DNA of 64,000 bases from an uncultured Clostridia bacterium (lineage in GTDB: Bacteria > Bacillota > Clostridia > Oscillospirales > CAG-272), in NCBI GenBank assembly GCA_947624995.1, contig CANQMS010000001.1, forward strand, positions 1 through 64,000, read 5' to 3'. This document shows, piece by piece, positions 29,202-38,544 of this stretch. The position numbers and the translations under genes are program-made. Positions within the stretch are counted from its first letter, which is position 1, and the number at the start of each line of letters is the position of its first letter. The notes under the pieces are model-generated. The model saw only the letters and a list, made by a program, of their open reading frames with translations. It searched no databases and was not told the DNA's origin.

Positions 29202-29257
29202 TGATTTTCCCTCCATTGTAATTTTGTTATATCTATTTCTTTTATTTTACATAGAAG

Positions 29258-29277
29258 TCTATATTGTGCAATATAGA
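29258..29277. repeat. Perfect AT-rich palindrome in an AT-rich intergenic island
   Basis: TCTATATTG-TG-CAATATAGA; a related half-site (CTATATTGT) follows near 29312. Confidence 0.5.
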
Positions 29278-29385
29278 TAACAGTCTGTGGGTATTCTCAT
29301 AGCACCAGACGACTATATTGTATCATAAATGTAAAAATATGTTATTATTTGTCTTTTAGAAATAGTTTCTTTCGTCAAAATTAAA

Positions 29386-29406
29386 GGTGCGGGGGCTTCC
29401 CGCACC
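29386..29406. terminator. Hairpin downstream of DUF4830 gene
   Basis: GGTGCGGG-GGCTT-CCCGCACC type stem-loop. Confidence 0.5.
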
Positions 29407-29508
29407 ATGATTATACAACACCTTTCACTAAATTTCAACTTTGGAAATATCTATTGTTGATTTTTTTCTTAATGTACATTATAATATTGTGGAAATACGG
29501 GATCGCGG

Positions 29509-30075
29509 TTATTCGGCGGTTTCGGGCGTTGTTTTGCCTTCGCTCCTCGCCGTTCCCTTAAGCCCTGCGATGAAACCGTTAACGTCGGACGAGCATATGT
29601 CCGCCGCAACGACTCTGTTTTTGTAGATCAGAAGATTGCAGTAAACGGTGCCGTTGTAATCGGGATAATTTGTTATCCTGTATGTATAGCGCATCATGTC
29701 GCGGTTGCGGTATTTCGAAAGGTCAAAGCCCTGCTGCCGCTGTATGCGGTTGTAGCTCTCCATCACCCTGTCGAATTCTGCGGGGATCGTGACCTTTGCT
29801 TCCTCAGCCGGTGTTTCCTCGACCTCCCAGCCGTAGCTCTTTATGAGCGCGACACGCTCTTCGTTCGTTTTGATCTTGTCAAAATTAACCGTTATCGACG
29901 CTTCCGTCTCCCCTTCTGTCTTATCGGCAGGCGAGACATTGACTGCGGGCGGCGCATCCGACCCCGCCGCTTCTCCCTTCGGGATAAAAGCAATCAGCAG
30001 CGCGAGCGTCACTATCGCGACGCCGATGATCCCGAAGAATTTAATGGTATTTCCGTGTACGGCATATATGAACAT
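29509..30075 (-). CDS. DUF4830 domain membrane-anchored protein
   Basis: N-terminal TM; KTNEERVALIKSYGWEVEETPAEEAKVTIPAEFDRVMESYNRIQRQQGFDLSKYRN. Confidence 0.8.
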   Translation of the reverse strand: MFIYAVHGNTIKFFGIIGVAIVTLALLIAFIPKGEAAGSDAPPAVNVSPADKTEGETEASITVNFDKIKTNEERVALIKSYGWEVEETPAEEAKVTIPAEFDRVMESYNRIQRQQGFDLSKYRNRDMMRYTYRITNYPDYNGTVYCNLLIYKNRVVAADICSSDVNGFIAGLKGTARSEGKTTPETAE

Positions 30076-30172
30076 TCACAAGCTCTCCCTTCATTAATGC
30101 CTTTCGTTTTGTTTTATGTATATTTGTTCTCCCGTCAGCTTATGCATGAGGGACAAGAAGGAGAAGATATAA

Positions 30173-31471
30173 ATGCTTGAAAAAGCGAAAAAGATCGTTT
30201 CCGCCTGTCGGTGCGGCTGTCACCATTCGATCCAAACGTCTGTCCTCGAGGTCGGAGACGGTGCGACGGATCATCTGATCTCATACATAAAAGACAGCTT
30301 CGACTCCGGCACCGCTCTGCTCGTCTGCGACAGCAACACAGCTAAATATGCGGACCGCGTGATCACGTCGCTCGGGTGCCGGCATTTCGTGCTGCCCGGG
30401 AATGCTCACGCAAACGAGACGGAGACGGCGCGTTTATCGGCGCACATGAAGGAGCTCGGAGACATAAGCGTTATGATCGCCTGCGGCTCAGGCTCCGTTC
30501 ATGATATAGTGAGGTATTGCGCCCACGAGAGATCGGTCCCGTTCGTCTCATACCCGACGGCGGCGAGCGTTGACGGCTTTGTATCCGGCGTCGCCGCGAT
30601 GACGATGTACGGGCAGAAGCTGACGTATCCGTCAAGCTCTCCCGTGGCGCTGTTCGCCGAGCCTTCCGTCTTCTGTGATGCGCCGCCCCGCCTTACCGCA
30701 TCCGGCGTCGGCGACATGATCGGCAAATTCACGTCCCTGTTTGACTGGCAGGTATCGAATATAATAACCGGTGAGGCGCTTTGCACAGACATTTTCGGCA
30801 TGACAAAGGAAGCGCTTGACGATATAATTGCCGCGTCGAATCTCATGAGGGGAGACAGCGGAAGCACGCGCGATTTTACGGTTCTCGTAATGAAGGGGCT
30901 TTTGCTCTCAGGGCTCGCAATGCAGTTAGCGGGAAATTCGCGCCCCGCGTCCGGTTCGGAGCATCATATGTCCCACTTCTGGGAGATGCATGTCATAAAC
31001 GAGCCGACAGACGCACTGCACGGCGAAAAAGTCGGCGTCGGCACGTGTTATATGCTGCCGTATATAAAGGCAAACGCCGAAATCGTTGACAAGGAACTTA
31101 TAATAGACGAGTGTAAAACATTTGACAGGCGTGTACTGGACCCTGTTTTCGGCGCCATGACAGACGGTATCATCAAAGAAGGACTGCCCGGAGGCAAAGG
31201 GACATCCGCACTTGCGGGGCTGGGCAGAGATTCGCTCTTGAAAAATGCCGAAAAGCTTCACGCACTGATTGATTCCCTGCCGTCCGCCGAAAGCGTGCGC
31301 AAGGTCCTCGGGCGCGTCGGCGGCTGCACAGAGCTTGAAGACATTGCACTCCCCGGCGACGAACGATTCGCCAGAGAGTCACTTATATATTCCCCGTTCG
31401 TGAGGAACAGGCTCACGTTTTCAAAAATCATTTCCTCGATTTCCGTAACCCAAGGAGGCTTATTAAAATGA
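30173..31471 (+). CDS. sn-Glycerol-1-phosphate dehydrogenase-like protein (AraM/EgsA family)
   Basis: GSGSVHDIVRYCAHERSVPFVSYPTAASVDGFVSGVAAMT, ASGVGDMIGKFTSLFDW, SGSEHHMSHFWEMH. Confidence 0.9.
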   Translation: MLEKAKKIVSACRCGCHHSIQTSVLEVGDGATDHLISYIKDSFDSGTALLVCDSNTAKYADRVITSLGCRHFVLPGNAHANETETARLSAHMKELGDISVMIACGSGSVHDIVRYCAHERSVPFVSYPTAASVDGFVSGVAAMTMYGQKLTYPSSSPVALFAEPSVFCDAPPRLTASGVGDMIGKFTSLFDWQVSNIITGEALCTDIFGMTKEALDDIIAASNLMRGDSGSTRDFTVLVMKGLLLSGLAMQLAGNSRPASGSEHHMSHFWEMHVINEPTDALHGEKVGVGTCYMLPYIKANAEIVDKELIIDECKTFDRRVLDPVFGAMTDGIIKEGLPGGKGTSALAGLGRDSLLKNAEKLHALIDSLPSAESVRKVLGRVGGCTELEDIALPGDERFARESLIYSPFVRNRLTFSKIISSISVTQGGLLK

Positions 31472-32118
31472 TCCGATTCAAGAAACACTATCCGAACATT
31501 CTGTTCGTCAAAAGCGATGACGCAGACATAAGCGAGCTGCGTCACGAATTATCCGGAGCCGGAATTTATATACACACCTCCTCGTTTGCAGATGCAAAAG
31601 ACAGCGTTAAGGATGCGGATATGCTCGTCATCCTCTCCCCCGACTACTCGTCTGATGCAGTATCGCTTATAAATTACGCCGCGGACAACGCCGGCGCGAG
31701 GATGCTCTACATCGGCAGAGATGATGACGTGCCGCAGGACTGCCCCGCCGAGATAACCGTGATCGCTAACGTTCAATCTTCGATCATTTCGGAGATATCC
31801 CGCATTTTCAAAGAGACATTCACTTTTGACCCGATCTGCTCCGAGGACGACGAGATAGTCTGCGAGCTTTCAAAGCCGCCGCAAGTTTTTTACAACGGCA
31901 CGAAGCTCATGCTTTCGAAAAGCGAGTCAAAGATCATACATTTTCTTCTGACGGTCGAGCCGAAGGTCCTCGTCCCGAAGGAAACTATCGGCGAGTATCT
32001 TGCGCTTGCCGCGGGAGCGATCCCCGTGCATATCCACAACATAAACGACAAGTCGATGAAAAGTTATCACGACAAGCTCGTCTTCTCACGCAGCGGCAGA
32101 GGTTATTTCGTTTATTGA
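31468..32118 (+). CDS. Degenerate receiver plus winged-helix (OmpR/PhoB-like C-terminal) protein
   Basis: C-terminal NGTKLMLSKSESKIIHFLL...VHIHNINDKSMKSYHDKLVFSRSGRGYFVY; 4-nt overlap with the araM-like gene. Confidence 0.65.
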   Translation: MIRFKKHYPNILFVKSDDADISELRHELSGAGIYIHTSSFADAKDSVKDADMLVILSPDYSSDAVSLINYAADNAGARMLYIGRDDDVPQDCPAEITVIANVQSSIISEISRIFKETFTFDPICSEDDEIVCELSKPPQVFYNGTKLMLSKSESKIIHFLLTVEPKVLVPKETIGEYLALAAGAIPVHIHNINDKSMKSYHDKLVFSRSGRGYFVY

Positions 32119-32160
32119 TAATAAAAAATCGCGCCCAATCGGGTGCGATTTTTTATTATC
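32117..32160 (+). terminator. Rho-independent terminator
   Basis: GATAATAAAAAATCGCGCCC-AATC-GGGTGCGATTTTTTATTATC. Confidence 0.85.
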
Positions 32161-32200
32161 CGAATGCCGAAAACAGAAGAACAGTCTTATGCATCAGCAG

Positions 32201-33640
32201 TTAAAGACGACCGCATAAGAGCTTTACCGCTTTATAGACAAGTGCAAACGAGCAAAGATCGAGTGCTTCCTTAACTGTATGCTCTCCGAGCGTGCGCGCG
32301 CCTGTCGCGATTATATCCATGTCGTGGACGGCGCGCTTTATAATGCCGCATTCAAGCCCCGCGTGTATTCCCTCGACGGGGATGTCTTTCCCCGAGACTT
32401 CGCGGTATGACTCGATATAGGCGTCGCGTATAGGCGAGGCGGGCATATATTCCCAGCCGTTGTAGCGCGAATCCGTCACCGTTTCAAATCCGAATCCCGC
32501 GGCGAGTTTGCGTATATCGTCTTCAAGCTTTGAAAGCATCTGATCGACCGATGAACGCGATGAAATGTGCAGCTCGAAGCAGCCTTCCGGGTCCGATCTT
32601 ATGATCGCGTAGTTCTGCGACGTTTCTACCATATCAATGCCGGAACACATTGATATGACGCCGCACGGCAGCGCCTTTGTGAATCCTATGATCTTCTCTG
32701 TCAGCGCCTCTTCCGGCACGCTTCCCTTGTATGTCTTCTCCGACACTGTCACGGTCATGTGCTCATCCGCCGCCGTCAGCATTTTGCGGATATTTTTCTC
32801 CTCCGCTCTTATCGCTCTCGTCGCTTTCGCCTTGTCTTTTACCGTTATCGAGAAGGCACAGTGAGACGGTATCGCGTTGTCCTTGCTTCCGCCGTTTATT
32901 TCGATGATCCGGACGGAACTGTCCGCTTCCCTTGCTTTTTCGATAAGCCCGACGGCAAACAGGTTCGCGTTCCCGAGCCCGAGATGGATATCCGCTCCGG
33001 AATGTCCGCCCGCAAGCCCGTCGACAGTTACAGTCAGCGCCTCACCGTCATATTCTTCCTTCCCGAAAACTCCCTTTACTCTCGTCCTCATTCCGCCGGC
33101 GCAGCTTACGATTATGACTTCCCCGCCCGTGTCGAGATTGATCATCCTTTTCGAAGCGAGCTGTCCGTAGTCAAACGACGAGGCGCCGGTGAGCCCCGTT
33201 TCCTCCTCCGTAGTGAAAAGGCATTCGAGCATCGGAGAGCGGAGATCCGCGTCTCCGAGCAGCGTCAGCATTATCGCGACGGCAACGCCGTCGTCCGCGC
33301 CGAGAGTCGTCCCGTCCGCAGTCAGAAGGTCGCCGTCGAGCTTCAGTGTCAGCCCGTCATGAAGAAAATCTATCTTCTTTCCGGATTCCGCTTCACAGAC
33401 CATGTCTATGTGCCCCTGCACCAGGAGCGGCGCATGATCCTCATATCCCGGCGACGCCGGGCGTCGCACGAGAACGTTATTGTTCGCGTCCCTGTATACG
33501 TAGAGCCCAAGCTTTTTTGCCTGAGCGCATATATGGTCGGCGAGCGCCCCCTCGTTCCCGGAGCCGTGCGGTATCGAGCAGATATCTTCAAAATGATTGT
33601 AGAGCGCGTGCGGCTCTCTTCCGTTTATGATATAGTTCAT
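32201..33640 (-). CDS. pepD: Aminoacyl-histidine dipeptidase (PepD)
   Basis: VQGHIDMVCE, LGADDGVAVA, FTTEEETGLTGA, GGHSGADIHLG, CSGIDMVETSQN, ECGI; start taken at MNYIINGREP. Confidence 0.93.
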   Translation of the reverse strand: MNYIINGREPHALYNHFEDICSIPHGSGNEGALADHICAQAKKLGLYVYRDANNNVLVRRPASPGYEDHAPLLVQGHIDMVCEAESGKKIDFLHDGLTLKLDGDLLTADGTTLGADDGVAVAIMLTLLGDADLRSPMLECLFTTEEETGLTGASSFDYGQLASKRMINLDTGGEVIIVSCAGGMRTRVKGVFGKEEYDGEALTVTVDGLAGGHSGADIHLGLGNANLFAVGLIEKAREADSSVRIIEINGGSKDNAIPSHCAFSITVKDKAKATRAIRAEEKNIRKMLTAADEHMTVTVSEKTYKGSVPEEALTEKIIGFTKALPCGVISMCSGIDMVETSQNYAIIRSDPEGCFELHISSRSSVDQMLSKLEDDIRKLAAGFGFETVTDSRYNGWEYMPASPIRDAYIESYREVSGKDIPVEGIHAGLECGIIKRAVHDMDIIATGARTLGEHTVKEALDLCSFALVYKAVKLLCGRL

Positions 33641-33821
33641 AAAAGCTTTTCCTTTCATTTTTTCGGAACTTATTTTACCACTGTTCGGGTCTTTATTCAA
33701 GTTATTCCGCAGAAAAATCTGTTACAGCATAGTGACAAAACCGAGCTTATGTGATATAATCAGGTATGCTGCGCGATATTGCGGCATTTTTCAAAAACGG
33801 ATCCCGAAACGGAGGTTTGCC

Positions 33822-34565
33822 TTGAAGATCGTTTTCAAAAAGTTCGACAGAATACTGAAGGTCAAACGGGCAACCGTATCGGCTGTGATACTTGCGGCAG
33901 GCTCCTCCGTCAGATTCGGAGACGATAAGACGGCGGCATCCGTCGGCGGCAGGACGGTCCTTGAGAGAACGCTTCTCGCCTTCGACGCGTGCCCGCTCAT
34001 AGATGAGATAATACTTGTCCTTCCTAAGGAAGGCTTTGCAAAAGCAAAAAGCGTCGCCTCCCCATTTTTAACCGCGAAAGTGAGGCGAGTCGTCAGGGGC
34101 GGAGATACGCGGCAGCAGTCCGCGATATGCGGGATCGAGGCATCCGATCCGAAAGCAAAGTTCATAGCGATACACGATGCTGCTCGGTGCCTTGTTACTC
34201 CCGAAATGATCGAATCCGTGTGCCGCGCCGCATATGAGCACCGCGCTGCCGCGGCAGCATGCCGCGTCGTTGACACGGTCAAGCTTGCGGACGGAAAAGG
34301 CTTCATAGATCATACGATCGACCGTGAGAACGTCTGGCTCGTATCAACGCCGCAGGTCTTCTTAGCCGATCTCTACCGCGCGGCGGCATATACGGCGAAA
34401 GACGCCGGATTTGAGGCGACGGACGACTGTATGTTAGCGGAAAGACTCGGCTTTAAAGTAAAGCTCGTCGATGTCGGACCCGACAATATTAAAATCACGT
34501 TTAAGGAAGACGTCGCGCGTGCAGAGGACATTCTCAGAAGAAGGAAAACGGAGGGCGCGTTATGA
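33822..34565 (+). CDS. ispD: 2-C-methyl-D-erythritol 4-phosphate cytidylyltransferase (IspD)
   Basis: VILAAGSSVRFGDDK, GGDTRQQSAICGIEA, IHDAARCLVTPEMI; TTG start after GGAGG. Confidence 0.93.
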   Translation: MKIVFKKFDRILKVKRATVSAVILAAGSSVRFGDDKTAASVGGRTVLERTLLAFDACPLIDEIILVLPKEGFAKAKSVASPFLTAKVRRVVRGGDTRQQSAICGIEASDPKAKFIAIHDAARCLVTPEMIESVCRAAYEHRAAAAACRVVDTVKLADGKGFIDHTIDRENVWLVSTPQVFLADLYRAAAYTAKDAGFEATDDCMLAERLGFKVKLVDVGPDNIKITFKEDVARAEDILRRRKTEGAL

Positions 34566-35044
34566 CAAATCTCAGGATCGGACACGGATATGACGTCCAC
34601 CGCTTCGATGAGGCGCGCCCGCTTATTCTCGGCGGAGTCCTTATAAAAAATTCTCCCGGTCTTCTCGGTCATTCGGATGCCGATGTCCTTGCACACGCCG
34701 TCATGGATGCTCTGCTCGGAGCCGCCGGTATGCGCGACATCGGCTTCCAATTTCCCGACAGCGACGAAAAGTACAGCGGCGCCGACAGCATGGAGCTTGC
34801 CGCCGCCGTTGCAAAAATGCTCACGGACAAGGGCTTCCGCGTTGTCAACGTCGACGCGACCGTGATCGCCGAGGCGCCGAAGCTTTCGCCTTATATCGCC
34901 GATATGCGCGCGGCTGTCTCGCGTGCGCTCGGCATTGACATCTCGCAGTTCAACGTCAAAGCCACGACCGAGGAGGGGCTCGGATTTACCGGTGCAAAGC
35001 TCGGTATCGCCGCCCACGCGGTCGCCCTTATCGAATCTATATGA
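34562..35044 (+). CDS. ispF: 2-C-methyl-D-erythritol 2,4-cyclodiphosphate synthase (IspF)
   Basis: RIGHGYDVHRFDEARPLILGG, GLLGHSDADVLAHAVMDALLGAAGMRDIG; 4-nt overlap with ispD. Confidence 0.97.
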   Translation: MTNLRIGHGYDVHRFDEARPLILGGVLIKNSPGLLGHSDADVLAHAVMDALLGAAGMRDIGFQFPDSDEKYSGADSMELAAAVAKMLTDKGFRVVNVDATVIAEAPKLSPYIADMRAAVSRALGIDISQFNVKATTEEGLGFTGAKLGIAAHAVALIESI

Positions 35045-35303
35045 AGCGCGGCGGAAACGCGCTTTGAGGCTTTCACGTCCGATATTTTGTTCTTCCTTGC
35101 CCGCCCCGCCGCGCGTGTTTTATGCGGGAAATCTACTTCCCGTAATATGATATGGCGCCCGCGCGAACATGACAACAGCGCGTGTCCGCGGCACGTTTGC
35201 CCTCGGATGTTATTTTGCAAAGGCTCGTGGCATGTTCGCCCGGAAAAACGCCTTTGCGGACCGAAAAAAATTTATCCCGCCATGCGGAAGTAAAGGAGTG
35301 CAT

Positions 35304-35966
35304 ATGATCTATATTTCCCCGTCTATCCTCGCATCCAACTTTGCAATACTCGGCGAGCAGGTCGCCGCGGCTCAGGCAGGCGGCGCGAACATGATCCACG
35401 TCGACGTCATGGACGGCGTTTTTGTACCCAACATCAGCGTCGGGTTCCCTGTGATCAAGTCGCTGAGCGCTCATTTCAGCATACCTCTCGACGTACATCT
35501 GATGATAGACGATCCGGACAGATATGTGGAGCTCGCATGCACCTCCGGCGCGGATTTTCTGACGGTCCATATAGAACGGCTTTCCGACCCGAAAAAAACG
35601 CTTCAGAAAATCAGATCTTTCGGTGCGCACCCTTCGATCACCGTCAGCCCGAAGACGCCTGTGGAATCCGTTTTTCCGTACATAAACTACGCGGATATGA
35701 TCCTTATAATGACGGTCGAGCCCGGCTTCGGCGGGCAGCACATAATTCCGGAAACGCTTGAAAAGGTCTCACGCCTGCGCAGCGAGACGGACAGACGCGG
35801 GCTTCGCGGATATAAAATAGAGGTGGACGGCGGAATACGCGCCGACAACATCAGGTCGGCAGTCGAAGCAGGCGCAAACGTCATCGTAACAGGAAGCGCC
35901 GTCTTCGGCGAACCGGATATCCCCGGCGCCGTCAAGCGCCTGAGAGAAGCGGCGCAGCAGCCGTAA
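35304..35966 (+). CDS. rpe: Ribulose-phosphate 3-epimerase
   Basis: ISPSILASNFAILGEQV, IHVDVMDGVFVPNISVG, VDGGIRADNI; start M at 35304 with GGAG. Confidence 0.96.
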   Translation: MIYISPSILASNFAILGEQVAAAQAGGANMIHVDVMDGVFVPNISVGFPVIKSLSAHFSIPLDVHLMIDDPDRYVELACTSGADFLTVHIERLSDPKKTLQKIRSFGAHPSITVSPKTPVESVFPYINYADMILIMTVEPGFGGQHIIPETLEKVSRLRSETDRRGLRGYKIEVDGGIRADNIRSAVEAGANVIVTGSAVFGEPDIPGAVKRLREAAQQP

Positions 35967-35971
35967 AATCT

Positions 35972-36014
35972 AAAAAAACGGTCCGGAGGCAAAACCTCCG
36001 GACTGCTTTTTTTG
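35972..36014. terminator. Bidirectional terminator
   Basis: AAAAAAACGGTCCGGAGG-CAAAA-CCTCCGGACTGCTTTTTTTG. Confidence 0.85.
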
Positions 36015-36016
36015 AC

Positions 36017-37522
36017 TCAGTCTGCCGTGAGCGTGAAATGAAATTCGCAGTACTTTCCGTACTCGCTTTTTACGTCTATTGCTTCCCCGTGCGCGTCGAT
36101 TATAGTCTTTGCGATATAAAGCCCGAGCCCCACACCCGTTCTGTCAAGCCCCCTGCTCTTGTCCGTCTTGTAGAACCGATCGAAAACAAAAGGAAGCTCC
36201 TCCGGCGCGATCCCGATCCCTTCGTTGAAAACATAAACGTGGACCTTTCTGCCGCGGTGCTTTATGCGGACCCGGTACCTGCCGCCTTCCCTTGAAAATT
36301 TGACCGCGTTGTCGCAGAGATTATACAGTATCTGATAGACCGCGTCTCTGTCCGCAAGAACAAATATGTTGTCGCTGTCGCAATCGAAATCGACAGAGAG
36401 ATTGTATTCCTCGATGCGCTTTTCAAGCGAGATTATGATCTGGCGCGCCATTTCGCAGATGTCGAACCTCGTCATATTGAATTTGCGTTCGCCGGCTTCG
36501 ATCCTTGTGATATCGAGCAGCGAATTAACGAGGCGTGACAGCCTTTTGATCTCTGAGCTGACTATGCCGAGGTAGTGCTGCTGCTGCTCCGGAGGGATCG
36601 TTCCGTCTATTATACCGTCGACAAAGCCGGAGATGGACGTCATCGGCGTGCGCATGTCGTGCGAAACGTTCGCAAGGAAGGAGCGCCTCGTCTCTTCGAG
36701 GTTCGAAAGCGAGCTCGCCATGTTGTTGAACGCGACGGCGAGCTCAGTCACCTCGTCGTGTCCGGTGACGACGACGCGCGTATCAAAGTTCCCGGCGGCA
36801 AAGCTCTTTGCCGCAACGCTCATGTTTTTTATCGGGCTGCTGACGCGTTCGCTTATAAAATATACGGCGATCAGCGCTGCCAGAAGGATCCACAGGCTCG
36901 ATAAGATCGAGCTGTTGATGAGCGAGTCGAGCAGAATATCCGTATTTGAGTCCGACGAACAGGTGAAAACGGCGCCGACCGTTTCTTCGCCTTTTTTGAT
37001 CGCGGAGCCGTAAACGTAAATGACGTTTGCGAAGATTCCCGTCGTCTCCTCGTTTTCGTCCGAAATAAACGTGTTCTCGCTGCCGGACAGGACAGTCGAC
37101 ATCATCTCTTCGCCGACATTGTATCCCGTGTCGGCATCGACCGCGATCGTCGGGACGTCGTCTCCTATCGTCAAAAGAACGTCCCCCGTCTCGCTTGCAA
37201 TAACGACGGACATGTCGCCGGCGTATGTCATCATCATCTTGAAGGTTCCGATTATAGTCTGGCTGTTTTCGCCGATATACTGTCTGAACGAGAGCGAGCT
37301 CTCGCTGCCGAAATCGTCGTTTATGAATCCGGTGATTGATTCGGACGCGCGCGAAAGGGACATCTCCTTCGATGTATCCGAATAGCTGCCTATCAGAGTG
37401 GAGATGATCGAGATCTGTATTATGAAGCTGATGATTATTATCAGCATGAAAACGGTTATGTATTTTGTAAACAGCGACCTGAACATAAAACTCTCCAAAT
37501 GAAAACGGGGGGACGGCAACAA
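36017..37522 (-). CDS. Sensor histidine kinase (HAMP, HisKA, HATPase)
   Basis: Two TMs, FLANVSHDMRTPMTSISGFVDGI, GVGLGLYIAK. Confidence 0.95.
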   Translation of the reverse strand: MLPSPRFHLESFMFRSLFTKYITVFMLIIIISFIIQISIISTLIGSYSDTSKEMSLSRASESITGFINDDFGSESSLSFRQYIGENSQTIIGTFKMMMTYAGDMSVVIASETGDVLLTIGDDVPTIAVDADTGYNVGEEMMSTVLSGSENTFISDENEETTGIFANVIYVYGSAIKKGEETVGAVFTCSSDSNTDILLDSLINSSILSSLWILLAALIAVYFISERVSSPIKNMSVAAKSFAAGNFDTRVVVTGHDEVTELAVAFNNMASSLSNLEETRRSFLANVSHDMRTPMTSISGFVDGIIDGTIPPEQQQHYLGIVSSEIKRLSRLVNSLLDITRIEAGERKFNMTRFDICEMARQIIISLEKRIEEYNLSVDFDCDSDNIFVLADRDAVYQILYNLCDNAVKFSREGGRYRVRIKHRGRKVHVYVFNEGIGIAPEELPFVFDRFYKTDKSRGLDRTGVGLGLYIAKTIIDAHGEAIDVKSEYGKYCEFHFTLTAD

Positions 37523-37548
37523 AGCTGTCCCCCTTTATTCGGGATCAG

Positions 37549-38259
37549 TCAAAGACATTCAAACTTGTAGCCGACGCTCCACACGGTCTTGAGGCACCAT
37601 TTATCGGACGCTCCGTCGATCTTCTCGCGGAGGCGCTTTATATGGACGTCGACGGTTCTCGAGTCTCCGAGATAATCGAAGCCCCACACCTTGTCGAGAA
37701 GCTGATCGCGCGTGAAAACGTGATTGACGTTCAGCGCAAGGAAGTACAGAAGCTCGAGCTCCTTGCGGGGGATGTCAACATATTTTCCGCACAGCTTCAT
37801 CTCGAACGTTTCAATATTGATCTCGAGATTGTCGAATTTGACGACGGCGCTCTCCGCGGGAGACTCGCTGTGAGCGGTGCGGCGAAGCACCGCCTTGACA
37901 CGCGCAGCAAGCTCCTTCATGTCAAAGGGCTTGACGACAAAGTCGTCGGCTCCGAGCTCAAGACCGAGCACTTTGTCGAAGACCTCGCCCTTTGCGGTTA
38001 TCATGATTACGGGCTTGTTCGACTTTTCGCGTATCTCGCGGCAGACCTGCCAGCCGTCCTTGCGCGGGAGCATTATGTCGAGCAGGACGAGGTCCGGATC
38101 GTATTCGTTAAAGAGCGTTATCCCCTCGTTCCCGTCGTTTGCCGTTTTGACCTCGTAGCCTTCATTTTCAAAATAAAGCCGCAAAAGATCGCATATATTC
38201 ACATCGTCGTCAACCACAAGTATTTTCGTCCCGGTGTCGATATCCGATACGTTATCCAT
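37549..38259 (-). CDS. OmpR-family response regulator
   Basis: VDDDVNICDLL, DLVLLDIMLPRKDGWQVC, winged helix GDSRTVDVHIKRLREKI. Confidence 0.96.
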   Translation of the reverse strand: MDNVSDIDTGTKILVVDDDVNICDLLRLYFENEGYEVKTANDGNEGITLFNEYDPDLVLLDIMLPRKDGWQVCREIREKSNKPVIMITAKGEVFDKVLGLELGADDFVVKPFDMKELAARVKAVLRRTAHSESPAESAVVKFDNLEINIETFEMKLCGKYVDIPRKELELLYFLALNVNHVFTRDQLLDKVWGFDYLGDSRTVDVHIKRLREKIDGASDKWCLKTVWSVGYKFECL

Positions 38260-38544
38260 ATTCTACCTCCGCATATTTCGCTCAGGCGCCGCTGAGATGC
38301 TCCGGCGCCGTTTATACTTACAATATGATTATACCACTTTAAAACGGTTATGTAAACACAAATTTACACGCGGCGCGGTCATTTTCCGCGGCTGTTTCGG
38401 CAAAAAAGCATGACAATTGTTAGATTTATGCCCGAAAAAATATTTTTTTGCCCCGACGCGCATAAAATTCAGCTAAGCGCTTGCCAACTACGCGATTTTT
38501 AAGTATAATAAACAGGACAGTTTCAAGAAATCGGGGTCACATAT

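Noticed and set aside
32759-33754. 331-aa plus-strand ORF
   Set aside because: Antisense to pepD with clear catalytic motifs.
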